Notes: generated by a model from the letters alone, not told the origin. Positions 49,632 to 57,592 are shown, counted from the first letter of the stretch. The stretch: 64,000 bases of DNA from Ruminococcus flavefaciens AE3010 (GCF_000526795.1 NZ_JAGT01000001.1:2686501-2750500), one strand, 5' to 3'. Numbers and translations: made by a program.

Positions 49632-51263
49632 ATGAGTAAAAAAGAATTAGACAAGAATAAAAGTCTGACAAACAGCCAAGCTCCCGAAGAGCTTGTTACC
49701 ATAGAAGAAGCCAAGGAGCCGAAAAAGGAAACAGGCTTCCGCAAGAAGCTGAAATACGGCTCAATGTTCTATATTGTCATCATACTCGTTATAGCCATAG
49801 TAGTAGTACTCAACTTTATGGTAGGTGTTATCGGAAAGCGTTCACCCATGAAGATAGACCTTACTCCCGATGACAGATACGAGCTCAGCGAGCAGTCCAT
49901 CGAAGCTGTAAAGAATATCAATAAGGACGTTGATATAACAGTTACAGCCAAGAGAGACTACTTTGAAGCTCTTGCAAATTATCAGGAGAGCCAGTACGGC
50001 TATGCTTATGATATCCCGTTTGAGCTTATCCCCGAGTTCCTTGACAAATACGCTGTTTACGGCGGTAAGGGAAATGGCAGCATCAATGTAAAGTATGTGG
50101 ATATGGATGTTGACCCCGATATCATCAACAAGTACAAGAAGTACTACAACGGCGATATCGAGCGCGGCAGCATTATCGTAGCAGCCGGAGAGAGAGTTAA
50201 TGTAATAGGCGCATCGGACGTTATGGGCATGATAACTCCCGACATGAACACCTATCAGTCTACAGGCGAGGCAAAGTTCATCTTCTCAGGTGAGAGCACT
50301 ATCACATCAGCTATCACCAATGTCTGCGATGCACACCCTGTAAAGGCAGCTTTTGCAGCAACTATGAACGGAGCTTCCATGTATGATGCACAGAGCTACG
50401 GTGACGCAGCAAATGCCTTTGAGAGCGAGCTGCTTGAAAAGAACGGCTATGAATGTACAAACATCGATATCTCTGCAGACGAGATAAAGCCGGAGGATTA
50501 CGATGCGGTAGTTATTTTCGCACCGTCGGTTGACTTCACTGAGGACATCATCAAGAAGCTCAGCGACTTCCTCTACAACGGCGGAAAGTACGACAGGAGC
50601 CTTGTATACATTCCCGATGTTTCAAAGACAAATCTTCCAAACATCGAGGCATTCCTTGCGGACTGGAACATCAAGGTTGAGAACGAGATAATCTGTGACG
50701 ATAGCTACAATATTGGTTATGCTAATTTTATTGCGCTAAAAGTAGGCGATTCAGAAGCAGTTGGAACACTTCCCAATGATAAGCTTCCTATAGTTTCACC
50801 TAATACAAGAGCCCTCACAGAGATATCCAAGAATAACGGAAACACAGTCAAGAATGTTATTGTATCCTATGACGAGGCATATACTGTAAGTGTTACAAAC
50901 ATGCAGGAAAAGTTAAGCGATAATGGTGAAAAAACAGCAGCAATGCTTTCACAGAAGCAGACCTCTGAGGGCTTCAGCGTATATACCAGCAGCGTTCTTG
51001 TTCTGGGAAGCCCGGATATGACGGACAGCAGAATTATCACAATGAACACAACATATAATAACGCAAATGCTATCCTCAATATCATAAACACAATGGTAGG
51101 CAAGGACAACGGCGTTGTTATCCCCGATAAGGGACTTCAGTATTCAGCTATAACACCTTCCACAAAACAGGCAAAGGTGATACAGATAATAGTTGTATGG
51201 GTAATACCGTTCATTATTGCAGCGATCGGCGTGATCGTACTGTTAAGGAGAAGAAATAAATGA
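49632..51263 (+). CDS. GldG-like ABC transporter auxiliary protein
   Basis: The 543-residue protein has a basic/acidic cytoplasmic start (about 1-42), a membrane helix (about 47-67), a large extracytoplasmic ABC_transp_aux (GldG) domain (about 75-500; KIDLTPDDRYELSEQSIEAV opening) and a C-terminal membrane helix (about 515-536) ending LLRRRNK. The ATG at 49632 is chosen over a TTG 9 bases upstream; AAAGGAAGG lies upstream. Its TGA overlaps the next ATG by 4 bases. A short region (about 50701-50950) is less GC-rich than its surroundings, but the frame is continuous. Confidence 0.88.
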   Translation: MSKKELDKNKSLTNSQAPEELVTIEEAKEPKKETGFRKKLKYGSMFYIVIILVIAIVVVLNFMVGVIGKRSPMKIDLTPDDRYELSEQSIEAVKNINKDVDITVTAKRDYFEALANYQESQYGYAYDIPFELIPEFLDKYAVYGGKGNGSINVKYVDMDVDPDIINKYKKYYNGDIERGSIIVAAGERVNVIGASDVMGMITPDMNTYQSTGEAKFIFSGESTITSAITNVCDAHPVKAAFAATMNGASMYDAQSYGDAANAFESELLEKNGYECTNIDISADEIKPEDYDAVVIFAPSVDFTEDIIKKLSDFLYNGGKYDRSLVYIPDVSKTNLPNIEAFLADWNIKVENEIICDDSYNIGYANFIALKVGDSEAVGTLPNDKLPIVSPNTRALTEISKNNGNTVKNVIVSYDEAYTVSVTNMQEKLSDNGEKTAAMLSQKQTSEGFSVYTSSVLVLGSPDMTDSRIITMNTTYNNANAILNIINTMVGKDNGVVIPDKGLQYSAITPSTKQAKVIQIIVVWVIPFIIAAIGVIVLLRRRNK

Positions 51264-52798
51264 AAAAACAAGCTAAGGGGATCATCGCGCTCAGTGCAGT
51301 TCTTGCAGCTATGCTGGGCGGCGGATTAGCTTATATGAAGCTTGCCCCAAGTGATACGGGAAGCAGCAGAGGCGGTGAAAGTTCTTCCTCATCGCCCACG
51401 CTTCTGGCAACAGAGGCACGCGGTCAGGGAACGGTTCTCGTAAGCGATAACGGCGAGACAGGCACAGTTAAAAGCGTGACTGTAAAAAACAGCAGCGGCG
51501 AGCTTAACGTAATAATGCAGAGCGCTCCCGACACCGAAAACGGCACATCAGCTGTATATAACCTTGAGGGCTATACCGACCTTGATGTGGATACCGCAAT
51601 GGTGGGAACTCTTGCAAACAACGCAAACGGTATGCAGGCAGCCTCACTTGTGGCTGAGGGCTGCACAGACCTTGAAAAGTACGGACTTGCTTCACCCGAG
51701 GCTGAGGTGGAAATGACCTACGAATCAGGTACAAAGGTAAAGTTCTTCATAGGCGACACTGCTCCGTCGGGCAGCGACATCACCTATGTAATGGTAGACG
51801 ACGGAAAGAATGACGTATATACAGTCAACACTTCGACTATCGCAAACTACAGCAGCGACTATAAGTATTTCATCGGAAAGACAGTGCTTGAAAAGCCCTC
51901 CGACGATGATATGCCCGAGGTACAGAGCCTCAGGATAGAGCGTGAGGATATGGACTCTGATATTCTCATAAAGTACGACAGAGACAAGAGCGACTCCCAT
52001 GCAGGAGGCACAACATCGCCTCACAAGCTGGTGGAGCCTACAGAGAGCTACCTTGCCATTGAGAAGGCGCAGGATATCATATCGGGAATGTTCGGGCTCA
52101 GCGCTTCGGACATATATGCGGTACACTGCACCGATGCTGATATAGCAGAAGCCGGACTTGACAAGCCCTTCTGCAAGGTAACAATGGAATGCGACGACGG
52201 CAAGAGCCATGTGCTTCTTCTCGGCAAGATATTCGCTGATGAGGACGGCAAGAAGTGTGCATACGGTATGCTTGAGGGCGGAAAGGTGATATACATCTTA
52301 TCTGCTGACAGTGCGAAGTGGCTGACAGTAACGCCTGCCGATATCAGCTCCAAGATAATGATAGCGTCCTATGTATGGAATATCACAGATCTCAGCGTTA
52401 TCAGCGGCGATGAGCACATAAACTTCGGCATTTCATTAAAGGAAGGCACTGAACTTCCCGACAGCCCCAAGTCTGAGGACTTTACAGTTATCAAGGACGG
52501 CAAGAAATTTGACTCCGAGCGCTACAGACTGTTCTATTCTTTCCTCATAAGCGCAAACGCAGAGGAATTTGCAACTGACGCACCTGTTCCGAGCGGTGAG
52601 CCGGCGGTATCTGTATCGCTGAAGGACTCCCAGATGGGCAAGACCATAAAGTATGACTTCTACGATGATACGTTCATGCGTTCACTGATAGTCATAGACG
52701 GAGAGAGCAAGTTCTACTGCACAAAGTCTTATGTGGATACACTCAAAGAGAACATCAAGCGCATAAGCACAGGAGAGGATTATATCACAACATGGTAA
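51260..52798 (+). CDS. DUF4340-type protein of the GldAFG-like module
   Basis: The 512-residue protein has an N-terminal signal anchor (about 5-25), a Ser/Gly linker (GSSRGGESSSSSPT) and an extracytoplasmic region containing repeated DUF4340 units, each with a GLASPEAEVEMTYESGTKVK-like or AEAGLDKPFCKVTMECDDGK-like strand pair followed by a LLLGK / FFIGD motif. DUF4340 regularly accompanies GldG in Firmicutes and Proteobacteria; its job is unknown. It overlaps the GldG-like gene by 4 bases. AAGGAGAAG lies within that gene. Confidence 0.85.
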   Translation: MKKQAKGIIALSAVLAAMLGGGLAYMKLAPSDTGSSRGGESSSSSPTLLATEARGQGTVLVSDNGETGTVKSVTVKNSSGELNVIMQSAPDTENGTSAVYNLEGYTDLDVDTAMVGTLANNANGMQAASLVAEGCTDLEKYGLASPEAEVEMTYESGTKVKFFIGDTAPSGSDITYVMVDDGKNDVYTVNTSTIANYSSDYKYFIGKTVLEKPSDDDMPEVQSLRIEREDMDSDILIKYDRDKSDSHAGGTTSPHKLVEPTESYLAIEKAQDIISGMFGLSASDIYAVHCTDADIAEAGLDKPFCKVTMECDDGKSHVLLLGKIFADEDGKKCAYGMLEGGKVIYILSADSAKWLTVTPADISSKIMIASYVWNITDLSVISGDEHINFGISLKEGTELPDSPKSEDFTVIKDGKKFDSERYRLFYSFLISANAEEFATDAPVPSGEPAVSVSLKDSQMGKTIKYDFYDDTFMRSLIVIDGESKFYCTKSYVDTLKENIKRISTGEDYITTW

Positions 52799-52850
52799 GA
52801 GCCGATCAGCTTTTACCGTAAGCATGACAGGAATATAAGGAGGTATTACG

Positions 52851-53132
52851 ATGAGCGGGAAATTCAACACTTATAAGGGCTACCCACTGGTAAAGAGCGG
52901 TAATGATATATACTACGGATATATGCAGGATCCGTATGTTATCTACATTCAGGTTCTTGAGACCAGAGAGGAAAACGGCGATCAGATGATCTCAAAGGTA
53001 AGGATAGTCCAGATGGACACAAACGAGCCCAACCCCCTGAAAGCATTTGTCAAGAATGCAGAGCGCGAGTGCGGATTGTATGAGGCACTTGATTTCGCAA
53101 ATGTATGGCTTGAAAAGGCACTGAAAAGCTAA
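52851..53132 (+). CDS. Small conserved-looking cytoplasmic protein
   Basis: The 93-residue protein has an alternating beta/alpha pattern: YPLVKSGNDIYYGYMQDPYV, IYIQVLETREENGDQM, VRIVQMDTN, then a C-terminal amphipathic helix (EALDFANVWLEKALKS). It has no membrane segment. TAAGGAGG lies ahead of the ATG, 52 bases after the DUF4340 gene, and a strong terminator follows at 53138, so it is the last gene of the ABC operon. I do not recognise the family. Confidence 0.82.
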   Translation: MSGKFNTYKGYPLVKSGNDIYYGYMQDPYVIYIQVLETREENGDQMISKVRIVQMDTNEPNPLKAFVKNAERECGLYEALDFANVWLEKALKS

Positions 53133-53137
53133 AGATA

Positions 53138-53160
53138 AGAGCCTCCCGCAAGGAGGCTCT
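53138..53160 (+). terminator. Terminator of the ABC operon
   Basis: AGAGCCTCC (53138-53146) and GGAGGCTCT (53152-53160) form a 9-bp stem with loop CGCAA, followed by TTTT. It isolates the small peptide gene at 53251 from the ABC operon. Confidence 0.92.
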
Positions 53161-53182
53161 TTTGGCGTATTCGGCGTATTTC

Positions 53183-53211
53183 TTGTCTTTTCGGCAAGAA
53201 TATGGTATAAT
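53183..53211 (+). promoter_or_regulatory. Promoter of the small toxin-like peptide gene
   Basis: TTGTCT (53183-53188), 17 bases, TATAAT (53206-53211), with TGG before the -10. It lies 23 bases after the upstream terminator, so the peptide has its own transcript. Confidence 0.8.
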
Positions 53212-53250
53212 AAATTTTCGGCTTCTTCCGTCAGGAAGGAGGTGGAACTC

Positions 53251-53334
53251 ATGGCGATCGTTACATCATTCGTTATTTCTGTCGCAGCAAGTGTAGTTGG
53301 TTACTACATATGCAAATGGCTTGACAGGAAGTAG
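53251..53334 (+). CDS. 27-residue hydrophobic peptide, candidate Fst/PepA1-like type I toxin
   Basis: The peptide begins MAIVTSFVISVAASVVGYYI and ends CKWLDRK: one membrane helix (about 3-21) followed by a short charged tail, the plan of Fst, TxpA and S. aureus PepA1 toxins (PepA1 ends in a comparable aromatic-Trp-Leu-charged tail). An ideal ribosome site, AAGGAGGTGG, lies at 53236-53245. It has its own promoter (53183), and the transcript ends at the bidirectional terminator 53368-53397, shared with a convergent ~70-nt RNA. In this family the peptide damages the membrane when the RNA antitoxin is lost. The gene is too short for ordinary gene callers. Confidence 0.8.
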   Translation: MAIVTSFVISVAASVVGYYICKWLDRK

Positions 53335-53365
53335 TCCGACAAAAGCCTGTTCCGTATATACGGAA

Positions 53366-53437
53366 AAAAACTCCCGAAGTTGCAGCTTCGGGAGTTTCTT
53401 TTGTGTGTCCTCATGGACGTCACATCATTCGTGGTTA
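53366..53437 (-). ncRNA. Convergent antisense RNA, candidate RNA antitoxin (RNAII-like)
   Basis: A perfect promoter (53471-53443, minus) predicts a start near 53437 and the shared terminator sets the end near 53366, giving about 70 nt. It carries complements of two segments that are repeated in the peptide mRNA. CTCATGG occurs at 53248-53254 (over the start codon) and 53410-53416. CGTTACATCATTCGT occurs at 53259-53273, and as CGTCACATCATTCGT at 53418-53432; the single difference gives a G-U pair. With the overlapping terminator this makes three contact sites, as in the Enterococcus par locus. Pairing would hide the start codon. Confidence 0.75.
53368..53397. terminator. Shared bidirectional terminator of the peptide mRNA and antisense RNA
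   Basis: AAACTCCCGAAG (53368-53379) and CTTCGGGAGTTT (53386-53397) form a perfect 12-bp stem with loop TTGCAG. It has seven A before and TCTTTT after, so it works in both directions. It may also end the leftward fakA transcript. Confidence 0.93.
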
Positions 53438-53442
53438 TATAT

Positions 53443-53471
53443 ATTATATCACGTTACTTATACTTTGTCAA
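53443..53471 (-). promoter_or_regulatory. Perfect consensus promoter of the antisense RNA
   Basis: On the minus strand TTGACA (53471-53466), 17 bases, TATAAT (53448-53443), with TGA before the -10. It is clearly stronger on paper than the peptide promoter (TTGTCT), as expected for an RNA antitoxin made in excess. It starts 4 bases after the fakA stop. Confidence 0.9.
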
Positions 53472-53474
53472 TAC

Positions 53475-55130
53475 TTACTCTACCGAAATGATATAGTAGT
53501 AAACAGGCTGACCGCCGTTTACCAGCATTACCTCTATCTTGTCGCTGAGCTTGGACTGAATGAACTTCTGGAGCTCCTCAGCGTTTTCCTCGGGCACATC
53601 AGCGCCGTGGATAAGAGTAACGTAGTTCACATCGCCCTTGGCAAGCTTCTTGACAAGCTTGTAGGTAGCCTTGTTGATGTCGCGTTCGGTGAATGAGAGC
53701 TTGCCGTTGTCGAGAGCGAGTATCTCACCCTCCTTTATCTGGTGTCCCTCAAACTCGGAGTTCCTTGCGGCAAAGGTGATAAGACCTGTGGAGACCTTCT
53801 CAAAAGCCTTGGTCATGGCAATGCGGTTCTCGGAGAGACTGCTGCTGTCGTCGAAAGCCAGCATTGCAGCGATACCCTGAGGGATAGTTCTTGTCTGGAG
53901 CACGCAGACCTTTCTGTCTGTGAGCTTTACAGCCTGCTCGGCAGCCATGATGATGTTCTTGTTATTGGGAAGCACGAAAACCGTATTTGCGGGGGTTTTC
54001 ATGATAGCGCGGAGAATATCGTCGGTAGAGGGGTTCATGGTCTGACCGCCCTTTACGACCACGTCAGCGCCAAGGTCGGTGAACATAGCTTCAAGGCCGT
54101 GACCTGCGGCAACAGCAACGAATCCGAACTCCTTTTCGGGCTCTGCGGGAGTAAGACCCTCCTGAGCAGCCTTGGCGTCTTTGACTTTGTTTTCGTGCTG
54201 TATGCGCATATTCTCTATCTTGGGACGGGGATCGTTGATGAAGTGACCGAACTCCAGACCCTTTGTAATAGCCTTGCCGGGGTTATCGGTGTGAACATGT
54301 ACCTTGATTATCTTCTCGTCGTCAACTACAACTACGCAGTCACCGATAGTTTCAAGGTAAGCACGGAGTATGGAAACATCGGGGCAGTTGTCCTCTTTTT
54401 CCAGCATGAACTCGGTGCAGTATGTAAATCTTATATCGTCATCGTACTCGCTTACGGCAGTTCTGAATGAATCCGAAGAGCCCTCCTGAACAGCGGGAGC
54501 TTCTGCGGGCTCGGCGATCTTACCGCCGTCGAAAACGTCTGTCATAGCTCTGAATATGATGCACAGACCCTTTCCGCCTGCGTCGACTACGCCTGCCTTT
54601 TTGAGCTGGGGCAGCATATCTGTAGTTTTTTCAAGAGTAGCCTCAGCCTCTGCGCAGACCTCCTTCCAGAAGGTCACCTCGTCGTTGGTGTCTATGGATA
54701 TTTCCTTAGCCTTTGCAGCGGCAGCCTTTACGACTGTAAGGATAGTGCCCTCAACAGGCTTCATAACAGCCTTGTATGCAGCCTCTACACCTAACTGCAA
54801 AGCGTCTGCGAAGTTCTCGCAGCCTGCCTCGGTGCATCCTGCAAGTCCCTTGGAAAAGCCTCTGAATATAAGTGAAAGTATTACGCCCGAGTTTCCTCTT
54901 GCGCCTCTCAGAAATGCAGAAGCTGCCGTTGAAGCGACCTCGGATACGGGAGCCTTGTCGTCAAGACGTCTGAGCTCGGCAACGGAATTGCCGATAGTCA
55001 TGGACATATTGGTACCAGTATCGCCGTCGGGAACGGGGTATACATTCAGCTCATCCACCTCGCGCTTGCGGTTATTGATAGTAATTGCAGCGGAGATAAT
55101 GGCATCTCTGAGTAAAGAACCGTGTATCAC
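53475..55130 (-). CDS. fakA: DAK2-domain fatty acid kinase subunit
   Basis: The 551-residue ATP-binding subunit phosphorylates FakB-bound exogenous fatty acids for phospholipid synthesis. The N-terminal Dak2 domain (about 5-190) has the nucleotide/Mg site LNVYPVPDGDTGTNMSMT and GARGNSGVILSLIFRGFSKG; a middle domain and a C-terminal DegV-like domain (about 330-551) follow. GGAGG at 55139-55143 is 8 bases from a GTG at 55130, which I take as start; a TTG 15 bases upstream overlaps that site. It lies downstream of asp23 with the usual gene order (asp23-fakA, B. subtilis yloU-yloV). Confidence 0.93.
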   Translation of the reverse strand: MIHGSLLRDAIISAAITINNRKREVDELNVYPVPDGDTGTNMSMTIGNSVAELRRLDDKAPVSEVASTAASAFLRGARGNSGVILSLIFRGFSKGLAGCTEAGCENFADALQLGVEAAYKAVMKPVEGTILTVVKAAAAKAKEISIDTNDEVTFWKEVCAEAEATLEKTTDMLPQLKKAGVVDAGGKGLCIIFRAMTDVFDGGKIAEPAEAPAVQEGSSDSFRTAVSEYDDDIRFTYCTEFMLEKEDNCPDVSILRAYLETIGDCVVVVDDEKIIKVHVHTDNPGKAITKGLEFGHFINDPRPKIENMRIQHENKVKDAKAAQEGLTPAEPEKEFGFVAVAAGHGLEAMFTDLGADVVVKGGQTMNPSTDDILRAIMKTPANTVFVLPNNKNIIMAAEQAVKLTDRKVCVLQTRTIPQGIAAMLAFDDSSSLSENRIAMTKAFEKVSTGLITFAARNSEFEGHQIKEGEILALDNGKLSFTERDINKATYKLVKKLAKGDVNYVTLIHGADVPEENAEELQKFIQSKLSDKIEVMLVNGGQPVYYYIISVE

Positions 55131-55164
55131 AGTAAAGTCCTCCAATTCTGATTACGGGAACGCC

Positions 55165-55524
55165 TCAGGCGTTCAGGTCGTCAACATAAACGTTGACCTT
55201 ATTTACGTTAATACCGGCAGCTTCCTCAACAGTGAAGCTGACCTTGTGGGTAATGCTGTTTACGGCAGCAGTGATGTTAGTACCGTAGGTCACTTTGATA
55301 TGCAGGTCGATAATGAGACCGCCGTCCTTGTCTGTACGGATACGGACCCCCTTATTTTTCTTGAAAGCCTTGCCTGCGGTAATGGCAGAAACAGCGGAGC
55401 GGAAGGTGCTGACATTGCTGACGTCGGCAACACCGAAGCAGTCAGAAACAGCGTGTTTAACGAGTTCGGTGAGGTAATTTTCCGAAATAGTGATCTGTCC
55501 GATATGATTTTCAAAGCCTACCAT
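55165..55524 (-). CDS. Asp23/Gls24 family protein (YloU-like)
   Basis: The 119-residue protein has NHIGQITISENYLTELVKHA, RIRTDKDGGLIIDLHIKVTY and the C-terminal VNVYVDDLNA. Family members are abundant, alkaline-shock-linked proteins at the membrane; beside fakA they are part of a conserved pair. AAAAGGAGTG precedes the ATG. The promoter at 55582-55610 drives both genes. 34 bases separate it from the fakA start. Confidence 0.93.
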   Translation of the reverse strand: MVGFENHIGQITISENYLTELVKHAVSDCFGVADVSNVSTFRSAVSAITAGKAFKKNKGVRIRTDKDGGLIIDLHIKVTYGTNITAAVNSITHKVSFTVEEAAGINVNKVNVYVDDLNA

Positions 55525-55581
55525 GAGTCATCACTCCTTTTTGAAAAGTGCGGTAAAATATTAATGACCGCTATCTAAACA

Positions 55582-55610
55582 ATTATACCACAGTTCACTG
55601 AGATTATCAA
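55582..55610 (-). promoter_or_regulatory. Promoter of asp23-fakA
   Basis: On the minus strand TTGATA (55610-55605), 17 bases, TATAAT (55587-55582), with TGG before the -10. Confidence 0.82.
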
Positions 55611-55749
55611 TACCCCATTTATGAATTTTTTGAGCGCGGAGCCCGCGCTGCCTGACCACGTTGTCGCTCGTAAACTTGCTCACTCCGTACATCAACGATA
55701 ATTTGCTTTCGCTTGCCGGTACTAATATTGGAATAAACATAAAACTATG

Positions 55750-55881
55750 TGTAGGGAACGCCGCCCTCGGCGTTCCGCGTCTTACAATGCAATCAATATG
55801 AACGCGCTGTAGGGGCTGGCGTCCTCGACAGCCCGTCTTAATTTCATAGAAAGCCGCGGACGCCCAAAGGGCGCCCCTACA
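55750..55881. repeat. TGTAGGGAACG half-unit and complete TGTAGGGGCT element
   Basis: 55750-55779 is a single hairpin unit (TGTAGGGAACGCCGCCCTCG...CGTTCCGCG). 55808-55881 is a 74-bp element nearly identical to 8257-8327, including the GTCTTAATTTCATAGA linker. The sequence before them (55630-55700) resembles 8160-8250 in inverted sense but more loosely. The whole 55525-55929 gap contains no gene. Confidence 0.8.
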
Positions 55882-55929
55882 CATTGTCAGGGGGATTGGC
55901 GGGCGAAAAAATGAAGCCCCTCGAAAGGG

Positions 55930-57543
55930 TAATGTCATTAAGCTAATCAAATACGAAAAAGAACAGGAGTATGTTTGGAATATGACCAGACATACTCCTG
56001 CTGTTACATTCGCAAAAAATGCATGACGAAAAGACAGATCCGAGATCTGCCTGAAAAAAGATTGACATAATCGAAGAATTATGATAGTCTGTAGTTGAAG
56101 GGAATAGCAGAATGATATCGAGTTTTCCTATCAGCAATACGATCAGGTCTGACAGGGCACTTGTTTCTTGCTATCAGCTCTTCCAAAAGAAAAGGATTTG
56201 CGTGTGCAGAGCGAAAGAATTTGATGCAGATATGTATAGCAAAAGCATAATTGATTTTATAGCGGTAATCATTATGCTTATCGTCATCTATGGTGATATT
56301 TTCGGTAATCAGCATAGATAAGTTATACATGATAAGACTTGCAAAGATTTCCTGTATCACGCAGTCCTTTTTCTTTGAATGGAAAGCAATAAGACCAACC
56401 TGGTACTTCAGTTCTCTGAATGAAGTCTCGATCCCCCAGCGCATTTTGTATATCATCTTTATATCTTCGGCAGAGAACTCATCATCACAGAGATTGGTAA
56501 CAATGGTTTCATAGTTATCTTCAGATATCTTGAGCCTTATTATCCTGAATTTAAGAGGATATGTATCTTTCGATTCTTTCGGAAGGAAGTCGAAATTTGA
56601 AGAGTGCGGAAGATAACGATAAAGTTCAGGATTAGCCTTAACTTCATTAGTTTGTCTTCTTGTAATAATAATATTTGCAGCAAAATCAGCTTCCTCATTA
56701 TGGGGAATGTTGAATTTATGAGCAATTCCACCGCTTGTCTTGATGCGCATCACATATTTCAAGCCGTTATTTTCAAGATGAGCGATCGTGTTGTAGGATT
56801 CATATCCTCTATCCGCAACGATAATGGACTCATGTCCGATATTTTCAAGCATACTTATGAGAGCAGAATGCTCATTTTCATTGCGACTGTCCTGTAATAC
56901 AGCATCGATATATCTACGGTTCATAATGTCATACAAAGCATTCAGATGCATGAGGTTATAGCCTTTTACATCATTATTTGCACGATAAAAAGTATCCTTA
57001 TCATCAGGATCAGTAGGAATATGTATATCAGAACCGTCCACAGCATAAAGCCTGTAGCCGTGAAAGAAATTGGTTTGAGAAAATGTTTCATTGAATTTAT
57101 GGAACAGATACTGAAAAGCAGCAGGAAGTATTTTAGCTCTTCTCTGAACGATAGCAGACACAGATACCATTTTTGAATCATAATCATAGAATTCTACAAG
57201 CTCCTTGCCAAGTGTCTGGCTGCCCATTCCGAGAATGAATCTCAATGTTTTTGAGAAAGATAGCTCACTTTTACGAACAAAATCTCTCTTAGGATCAACT
57301 ACGAAATCAGAGTTATTTTTCTCCATGTTGCTGATAAGAGTATTAAGCTTGTTTTTGACGATATTACAGTATTTTTGCACGGTAAAACCTCCAATCAGAT
57401 GTGTATATCTGATTAGCTGCGCCGCACATTTTTGGCTTTTTGTCAATACCTTTTTGCAAAAATTTACATTATATACATAAAAAATAATCACAGGATCTTT
57501 GATTCCTGTGATTATTTTACTTTTCCTTAGCTTAATGACATTA
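55930..57543 (-). mobile_element. IS4-type insertion sequence, 1614 bp, with 10-bp target duplication
   Basis: The terminal inverted repeats TAATGTCATTAAGCTA (55930-55945) and TAGCTTAATGACATTA (57528-57543) are perfect over 16 bp. The 10-bp direct repeat CTCGAAAGGG flanks it on both sides (55920-55929, 57544-57553). One transposase gene fills it. Hairpins near both ends (CAGGAGTATGT/ACATACTCCTG on the left; AAAATAATCACAGGA/TCCTGTGATTATTTT on the right) can block transcription entering from outside. Intact ends, an intact target duplication and an uninterrupted gene point to recent insertion. Confidence 0.95.
56079..57380 (-). CDS. IS4-family DDE transposase
   Basis: The 433-residue transposase has the first Asp in YRLYAVDGSDIHIP, the second in SIIVADRGYESYN, and the Glu of the YREK-like motif in IETSFRELKYQVGL, with the hydrophobic beta-strand insert typical of IS4. 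I start at the GTG at 57380 (V-Q-K-Y-C-N) because GGAGG at 57388-57392 is 7 bases upstream; the frame extends 37 codons further without a ribosome site. No stop or frameshift interrupts it, so it is probably active. Confidence 0.95.
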   Translation of the reverse strand: MQKYCNIVKNKLNTLISNMEKNNSDFVVDPKRDFVRKSELSFSKTLRFILGMGSQTLGKELVEFYDYDSKMVSVSAIVQRRAKILPAAFQYLFHKFNETFSQTNFFHGYRLYAVDGSDIHIPTDPDDKDTFYRANNDVKGYNLMHLNALYDIMNRRYIDAVLQDSRNENEHSALISMLENIGHESIIVADRGYESYNTIAHLENNGLKYVMRIKTSGGIAHKFNIPHNEEADFAANIIITRRQTNEVKANPELYRYLPHSSNFDFLPKESKDTYPLKFRIIRLKISEDNYETIVTNLCDDEFSAEDIKMIYKMRWGIETSFRELKYQVGLIAFHSKKKDCVIQEIFASLIMYNLSMLITENITIDDDKHNDYRYKINYAFAIHICIKFFRSAHANPFLLEELIARNKCPVRPDRIADRKTRYHSAIPFNYRLS

Positions 57544-57592
57544 CTCGAAAGGGGCTCCGTTATGGAAGTTTAGCATATTGAAGAAAGCTTGT

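Larger units (their letters stand above)
55913..57558 (-). other. Terminator hairpin split by the insertion sequence
   Basis: Joining the flanks gives GAAGCCCCTCGAAAGGGGCT followed by CC: a stem AGCCCC (55915-55920) / GGGGCT (57551-57556) around TCGAAA. Leftward it was followed by TCATTTTTTCG, an intrinsic terminator for the leftward CPBP gene ending at 57593. The target duplication is the loop and part of one arm. Confidence 0.8.

Noticed and set aside
50700..50950. Possible foreign insert or frameshift in the GldG-like gene
   Set aside because: The stretch is more AT-rich than its surroundings but the frame is continuous and the protein pattern carries through.
53413..53496. Second small ORF beginning ATG-GAC-GTC-ACA after the shared terminator
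   Set aside because: It has no nearby ribosome site, no plus-strand promoter, and it runs into the antisense promoter and the fakA stop. I read it as the duplicated pairing segment, not as a second toxin.
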